A stretch of DNA of 64,000 nucleotides, taken from Casuarina equisetifolia (Eukaryota > Streptophyta > Magnoliopsida > Fagales > Casuarinaceae). The position numbers were made by a program, and so were the translations under genes. Below the pieces are notes generated by a model, which was not told where the DNA came from, searched no databases, and saw nothing but the letters and a program-made list of their open reading frames with translations. The stretch is from assembly GCA_028551475.1 (NCBI GenBank), contig CM052354.1, forward strand, positions 6,245,391-6,309,390. Direction: 5' to 3'. This document shows, one piece after another, positions 58,420 through 64,000 of this stretch. The stretch's first letter is position 1. Every line of letters begins with the position of its first letter.

Positions 58420-59300
58420 GCTTATGGTTGGAGTAGCCTCAACAGAGACAACATTCAAATGACTTCAACACATTGAGGTATATTACCTTCTCCTTCTATC
58501 CTAATCCGTCATGGAAATTGAATTATCCAAATTTACCTTCATTTTCTTCTGTTTTCTCTCTTAGTATTTTGTGGTTGCTAAATTCCAAGTGCAAAAACAC
58601 TGAAACCAATTGAAGCACCAAAGAGGAAAGGAACAATGATTTGAAACTTACTCAAAGATGTAGGGTTCTATTGTATTTGTAACAAGACAACAACTTAATG
58701 ATAATTATATACTTTCTTGTCTTCTTTTTTCCTATTTGTAGAATTTTGCTAATGATCTTTCACTGGTTATGTGAGAAATGATAAATACAAGTTACTCTTT
58801 TTTATATACTTTTGTGTGAAGAGAGTTAACCAAGTGCAATAATTCAAACAGTTCCACCCCACCAGCAATTGTTCCTGCAATTTTTTCCATGGCAATCAGC
58901 CTTAACTTTGGAGGCAGTGGGCTTATGATGATCCTTACACTTCCAATGGCTCACGATTACCCTTCAACTTGCTGAAGCTATAGGATTCCCTTAACAATCT
59001 CGCCACCTCCAATGATTCCAGTGCATATGACTAGTTGTCTAGGTTCTGCATCAATGCATTGGCAGCAAAGAAGAGGTGTTGACAAAGGGAGTATCTGCAG
59101 AAAGCCAGCTTTGTGTCGGGCCTAGTGCCCATGGCAAGTGAAGAAGTGAGACCAGATGAGGGAGAACTGCAGAACGCCAGCTCTATGTCGGGTCTGGTAC
59201 CCATTCCTGTCTCAATTTCTTCAATTGCAAGTCATGGGGAAACAACAAAACCCATTAATTGCCACTTTGAGTAGAGCTACAGATCAATTGACTATTACTA
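58420..59300 (+). pseudogene. AHL gene fragment unit, copy R2
   Basis: Leader as in L2 and L3 (TTCAACACATTGAGGTATATT, AAGTGCAAAAACACTGAAACC), then ACCAAGTGCAATAATTC at 58828 and an N-terminal piece with INALAAKKR near 59070, followed by a stop. 59100-59230 again corresponds to the region after the hook. No PPC domain. Confidence 0.62.
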
Positions 59301-59479
59301 CAAGCAATATGGACATTATATTAGTGAAATTCATACTGTGTGAAACTGTTCTCTTTATGGATATTAGTAAAAGTCTCCTTGTTGTTAAATTTCAGATGTA
59401 GTTAAAAATCTCTTGATTGCTGGATGCAGAGTGAGCAAAATCAGTAAAATATGGAAGAAACAAGAGACATAGGTTGACC

Positions 59480-59935
59480 CAAGATTACTCACATCCTAGA
59501 GAAATGCATACTCTTGGAGCTCCATCAATGGAGACAAAATTCAAACCACGAGGCATCTTCAACTCATTCAGGTAATATTTCTCTCCATTTATTCTCATGG
59601 AAGTTGAAGTACCCGACTTTACTTTCATTCTCGTCTGCTGCCCTCCTAGAATTTCGTGATTGTTGAATTTCAGAAGCTGAAACAGTAAAACCAGTAATAC
59701 AGGAAAAACAAGTCACAGGATTCAAAGCTTATAAGGCTGTAGGTCTTTACAACTTTTGCAAATAGTGAACAACGAAGTGGTAATTATACACTTTCTTGTC
59801 TTCTGTTTTCTATTCTTAGAATTTTACCACTCGTGATTCTTCACAGGTGATGAGAAACGTTAAAAGTAAGTTACTCTCTTTTATATAGATTTTTATAAAA
59901 AGAGTTCATCAAGAATGTTGCAATTTGTGGTTCTG
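59480..59935 (+). pseudogene. AHL unit leader only, copy R3
   Basis: GGCATCTTCAACTCATTCAGG, TTTCAGAAGCTGAAACAGTAA and AAAAGAGTTCATCAAG align with the leaders at 23273, 24336 and 58476. The coding part is absent; different sequence follows from ~59935. Confidence 0.6.
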
Positions 59936-60404
59936 CCCTCAGAATTTCGTTATAGTTCCAAAGGCATATTTTCTTGTTCACCCGTTTCAGTGTGATTTTC
60001 AGCGTTGAATCTATTGGACTACTAAATTGGAAATTGGTTCAGCTAAAATTGCATATATTGGACTTTCCAACCTGATCGATTTTAGTAGTCCTAATCGTGT
60101 GTTTGTTTTTCAAGTCTAGCGGACAGAGTAGGTCTATTTCTCCCTTTTTCCGGGTAGAAATGTAGGTATCTATGTCTCCCTTTCAGAAACTAAATACTAT
60201 ATTTTCTTATCTTTGGCATTTTTTTTTTCCTTAACAAATCTCTAGGTGTTAGAATATTGGGCAATTTAACGCAAGACTTGAACGCAAGCGAATCTACCTT
60301 GTCATACATATATATTTGTTGAAGCTAATCTGAAATGATACAGAATTGTTGTCAATAAATTTCTCTCTATCTCCAGGAACTTTAACTCCTAAAAGCTTGT
60401 GCTA
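59936..60404. other. Junction between the AHL units and the NLR relic; nothing recognised
   Basis: AT-rich, with no coding match. Confidence 0.35.
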
Positions 60405-60710
60405 GCCAGTGTTAAGGATGAGATGCAATCACGAGGCTTTAAGAGTCTTTGCTTTCTTTCCTTAATGCATCTACAGAAAGCGGTGTTTCTCCCATTAGGG
60501 ACTGAACATGTTACAAAATCTTAGAATTCCAAATTGTGAAAGTTTGACGGTGCTTTGAGGTTTTGGATACTATCTATGAAGAGCGATTCGGTCGGCTATT
60601 GTCTTTGTCAATGCTAGCGATTTTGAGATGACTTATTGATGGCCAAGGTGTGACAGAGAGACACATGAGGACTGGTCCGAGATTCTTCACATCTCAAAAT
60701 TACATACTGG
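60405..60710 (+). pseudogene. NLR 3'-end relic (last LRRs and C-terminal motif)
   Basis: VKDEMQSRGFKSLCFLSLMH, then LPLGTEHVTK and a LRIPNCESLT-like piece, align with the NLR gene's DKDGMQWEALKSLRTLSL and PLGLRHVIEK (18855-18965). Near 60640-60710, RETHEDWSEILHISKL resembles the usual NLR ending RETGEDWPKIAHIPKI. The rest of the gene is gone or displaced. Confidence 0.75.
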
Positions 60711-61969
60711 GTAAATCTCGACTGATTCAAGCATGTTCCTTAACTTTTTATCTTATTCTATCATACAAGGTAGCTTATTGTGGAGCTCTATTTCCATTGT
60801 GTAAATAATTTGAAAAGTAATCCTTACTGGTGCTGGATTAAATATTTTGAGGGCCCGAATTTGGATAGTGTAGAGCAGAAATTAGCTTTTTGTACAATTG
60901 TTTATCTGTTTCAATTTTGTAATGTTGCCTATAGCTTATGGAATGGAATCAAAGTGATTTTTTACATTATTTTATTCAGTATCTAGATGTGCATAATTAT
61001 CGAAAAGCATTTCACTTTATGTTGCAATTTGTTTGGAATTCTTATCTTTTGTTTTGATTGTAATTCTAATTAAATAGGATTCTGAACTTACTCTAATTCC
61101 ACTTCTATGAGTTTTTATATGGTAGTTAGGTTAGTTCATGACAATAAGTTAATGTTCAAAAGCTCCATTTTTCAAGTGAAATTTTTTTCAATGTTTGAAA
61201 GCCCCTGTAGTATAATTTGTCAATATATTTTTTGATATTGGTGTTTGCTTTTCACTTTAGAATTTATTCCATGTACATTGGTTGCTATCTAGAGTAAAGC
61301 TATGAAGTTGAGGAATGAAGCCGAGGTTAAATACAAGCTAACCAAGAGATGAAATGTTTAGTGACTTATCCAACTTAACATCAAATTACCTAATATTGAA
61401 CGCAAACTATTATCCTTAACTAGGCAATAACCTTTCCGTCATTGCTAATCAAGTATCCTAACCTGCATGTTAGCTAGTAATTTCAAAAGCAAAACTTCCT
61501 AAGCTACTCTACATCTAAGAGAGTTTACTCTATATAGCGGGGAGGATGATTCCAATTGACCTAATACCTAGGTGGGTTAGATTTGTGATAAAACGTTATG
61601 CATATAGACAGAACATGACTTTTCTTCATGATTGAATAATAGATGTTCTTTTGTTGATGAACTATTCACTTTGATGTGGTCACCAATTAAAATGTTTTTA
61701 AGTTTCTATTAGAACCTTATCATATGTGAACTGATCTTTCTTGTTGACATGCATTTTCTCCACGCCTCCACCACCTCCCAGGGTTTAAATAGGATGCTAC
61801 CAGGGACTCAAATCGCCTGCATTTTTTTCCACATTCTTGGAATCCAAATGCTCCAAAAAGTAAACCCCAGGAAAAGGAAAAGACAGGGTAACCCCAGACG
61901 GATTCACGGGAACCTCCTCTTCTACCCACTAACACCGCCACTGCCGCCACCACAACCACCGCCAAGAAC
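60711..61969. other. 3' flank of the NLR relic, paralogous to 19480-21060
   Basis: Shared phrases in order: TTCCATTGTGT, ATCTAGATGTGCAT, AAAAGCATTTCACTT, TCCATG.ACATTG.TTGCTAT, and a single diverged copy of the 88-bp unit. No gene. Confidence 0.65.
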
Positions 61970-62605
61970 AGTTCCGACAATTTCCCCATGACAAGCAACT
62001 CCAACTTTGGCAGGGTCGGGTGTTGAAACCTGATCAAATATAAGAGTTAGCCAGCTGAGTGCAGCAGGTTGTAAGAGCAATTGTGAATAGACCACGAGTC
62101 CCACACTGGAAAAGAACAATCTTGAGGTCCAAGAGTCGCCTGTCAACTCTCCGGTGGAACTCGATCTGCCTTCAACTCTTTGAAGTCATTGGATTCCCTC
62201 AACAAGGCTCCCTACCGACGGCTGCAACACAGCCATTCCATACGATGGATCTTCGGCTTCAACATTGATGTGTCGGTGACATCGGCGGCCCAGAAGAAGA
62301 GGGGCCAGCCCAAGAAGTATAGGTGCGAAGACAATGTTGTGGCACCCATGCCCATCTCGGCTTCTTCCACCGTTATTCATGGGAAACATTGGGGAACATT
62401 ACCATCACTGGCCACGAGTCATTGTTGAAACTATCCCTGAAGATGAATACTTGCTGGTTGCCCTGCTCCGGGAAGAAGCAGCTCAATGCTTTGGGTAAAG
62501 TATTAAAACTTTGTTGCTTTTGTTCGTTTGTGCTTGATTTCACTTCGCATGTTATTGTGGTGAAAGCTGGCGAGATAAGCTATTGGATTTTTACTAAAAT
62601 GGCTT
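61970..62605 (+). pseudogene. AHL gene fragment, copy R4 (most complete)
   Basis: The plus strand reads FNSLKSLDSLNKAPY, then SSASTLM/FNIDVSVTSAA in alternating frames, then AQKKRGQPKKYRC (~62288-62328), the first AT-hook with core GRP changed to GQP. CSGKKQLNALG (about 62466-62495) is the second motif, and FTSHVIVVKAGE (about 62540-62575) is the first strand of the PPC/DUF296 domain, ending at a stop (62605-62607). Intact AHLs are ~300-400 aa with a full PPC domain for trimer formation. This one stops at its start and has frame changes upstream. Confidence 0.78.
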
Positions 62606-62607
62606 GA

Positions 62608-64000
62608 TGATGTTGCACATATATGAATTTCTGTTGGACTTTAACTTAATTTGTTGTGATAGAAATTATGTGATGTTGAACACTTTTCTTTGTTACGTTA
62701 TGTGGCTGAAGAATGATCCTTAGTTAATTCACGTAATTCTTTGGAAAGAAAGTGTTAATGTTTCTTCTATTATTTAAGCTTGATTCCTTTTGGACGTACT
62801 TCTATGACCATTTCTGCATAGATGAGCTAAGCTATAAATAGAGACAATCAGGTTGAAACAACTTAAAGATGGCATCCAACTTTGTATAAAGAAATAATTA
62901 CCGGATTAGGATATGGGAAGAGAACATTATATCATGACTCTTACTTGATGTGATGATTAAGGCCTTCAATACGGATTAGAAATACTTGTCCCTTGCAAGG
63001 AAGGGGCTATTCTTGAAAAAATACTTGGATTGGGCTTTACAAATGTAAATATGGTTTAAAGATGTACAAAGAACCCATTAGTAAATTGCTTAATGGGAGA
63101 AGTAGCAACTAATCCATGGTAAGGATGGAAGTTTGGGAGTAGACAAAGAAGTGTGAATGATTTCCTCACACGTAATAAGATTGAGGAGTCAGTCTTCTTC
63201 TTGAACAAGATTTAGATTTGGGCAGGAGTTTCGTTGCAGACCTGCAAATTGGGGGCCACTTTGTCAAACAATTGCAATGATAAAATAGACTGGATAAAGT
63301 AAATTTAAAATGGAGCCCGATGGAAACTTTGGATAAGATTTAGTCAAATTTTGAATCTTCTGTTAAAGATTCAGTCATGTCTTTTGCGGACCCAATGATT
63401 TGGTGAGCTACAAACAAGGAAAGCTAGTCTTGAGTATGTCATTCCTACTTTAAACAAGGCAAGCTAGCTAGAGGAATCCTTGAGGAATCAAATACGGCAA
63501 ATGTGCAGGTCTTTGGCTATTTTTAAACACAAACTGGGGGTTGTACACTTTGTTCATCGTATACAAATTACTCTTCCCTCATCATAGTTTCTTCTTCTAA
63601 CTTATACTCTTTTATCTCCAATTTCTGTTTCATATCAAACCTAGCACAGTGCATAAGCACTACCCTTAAACAATGACAGAGAAATTGGCTTTACCTTCCC
63701 TTCAACAGCAAATGTAGCAAACTTCGGAAAACAATTACTTTTCACGGGTACCTAGGCTAGCATGGCTTTGTGGTGATAAGACCACTGGCTCACCAAATTT
63801 TCCAACGGCATATGCCATTGGGAATGTTGTCACGGCCCCTCTCCTATGGTTTGATAAATAGGGTAACAAAAGCCTATGCTGCTTAAGACGAAGAACCTAA
63901 AAGGGACACAGCCAGCAGAAATTCAGGACGGTACGAAGCAGGGGAACCTGCTGTTGGATTCTTAGGAGAACCAACAGAAATAAAGTCTGAATACTATTCA
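62608..64000. other. Right-hand end of window; nothing recognised beyond ~62780
   Basis: 62700-62770 still matches 22205-22275. Beyond that I see no coding frame, element end or repeat partner inside the window. Confidence 0.4.

Overview
This is a window of plant nuclear DNA. It is AT-rich and intron-bearing, full of retroelements and tandem gene duplications, and nearly all of its genes are plant-specific families: CC-NBS-LRR resistance proteins, wall-associated kinases (WAK), DUF4220/DUF594 proteins, UGT79/91-type glycosyltransferases, pentatricopeptide (PPR) proteins and AT-hook (AHL) proteins. The mix suggests a eudicot, perhaps a woody one with expanded NLR and WAK clusters. The species cannot be named from the sequence alone.

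Layout. (1) 0.8-3.75 kb: an intact four-exon minus-strand gene for a VTT/SNARE-associated Golgi (TMEM41/DedA-like) membrane protein, the only clearly sound conserved gene. (2) 5.2-6.2 kb: a segmental duplicate of 25.2-25.9 kb, carrying a SINE that the other copy lacks. (3) 7.67-11.22 kb: a broken LTR element with target duplication, Met-tRNA primer site and polypurine tract; it has a short gag-like region, no recognisable pol, and captured PPR gene pieces. A Ty1/copia relic follows at 11.5-12.6 kb. (4) 13.06-14.53 kb: a collapsed DUF4220/DUF594 pseudogene. (5) 15.7-19 kb: a CC-NB-LRR gene with a long open frame but a broken 5' end and several degenerate motifs. (6) 19-25 kb: its 3' flank, an 88-bp triple repeat, and repeated fragments of an AHL gene. 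(7) 28.4-39.1 kb: three head-to-tail degenerate units, each beginning like the promoter of the neighbouring WAK gene or containing a relic of its first exon. They carry a foldback and, in single units only, a LINE and a solo LTR. (8) 39.5-44.1 kb: the WAK-like gene itself, now a pseudogene. (9) 46.7-51.5 and 52.35-57.7 kb: a duplicated ~5-kb block with a VTT-gene fragment, a UGT pseudogene and an NB-ARC fragment. (10) 57.7-62.6 kb: a second AHL-fragment array around an NLR 3'-end relic, paralogous to region 6.

How it fits together. This looks like a resistance/receptor-kinase cluster undergoing birth and death. The repeated units allow within-window filled-site/empty-site tests, which date the SINE, LINE and both solo LTRs as later than the duplications carrying them. 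Shared lesions (ATG to ATA in the WAK units, the same UGT frame break in both copies, the same NB-ARC kinase-2 deletion in both copies, the same GRP to GQP change in AHL hooks) show that damage often came before amplification. I found no CRISPR array, rRNA, intact tRNA or operon-like system, and no convincing new functional system. The best leads are the PPR-capturing LTR element, the amplified WAK promoter/exon-1 units with foldbacks, the AHL-fragment arrays linked to NLR 3' flanks, and a pseudoknot-ordered inverted repeat at 52.71 kb.
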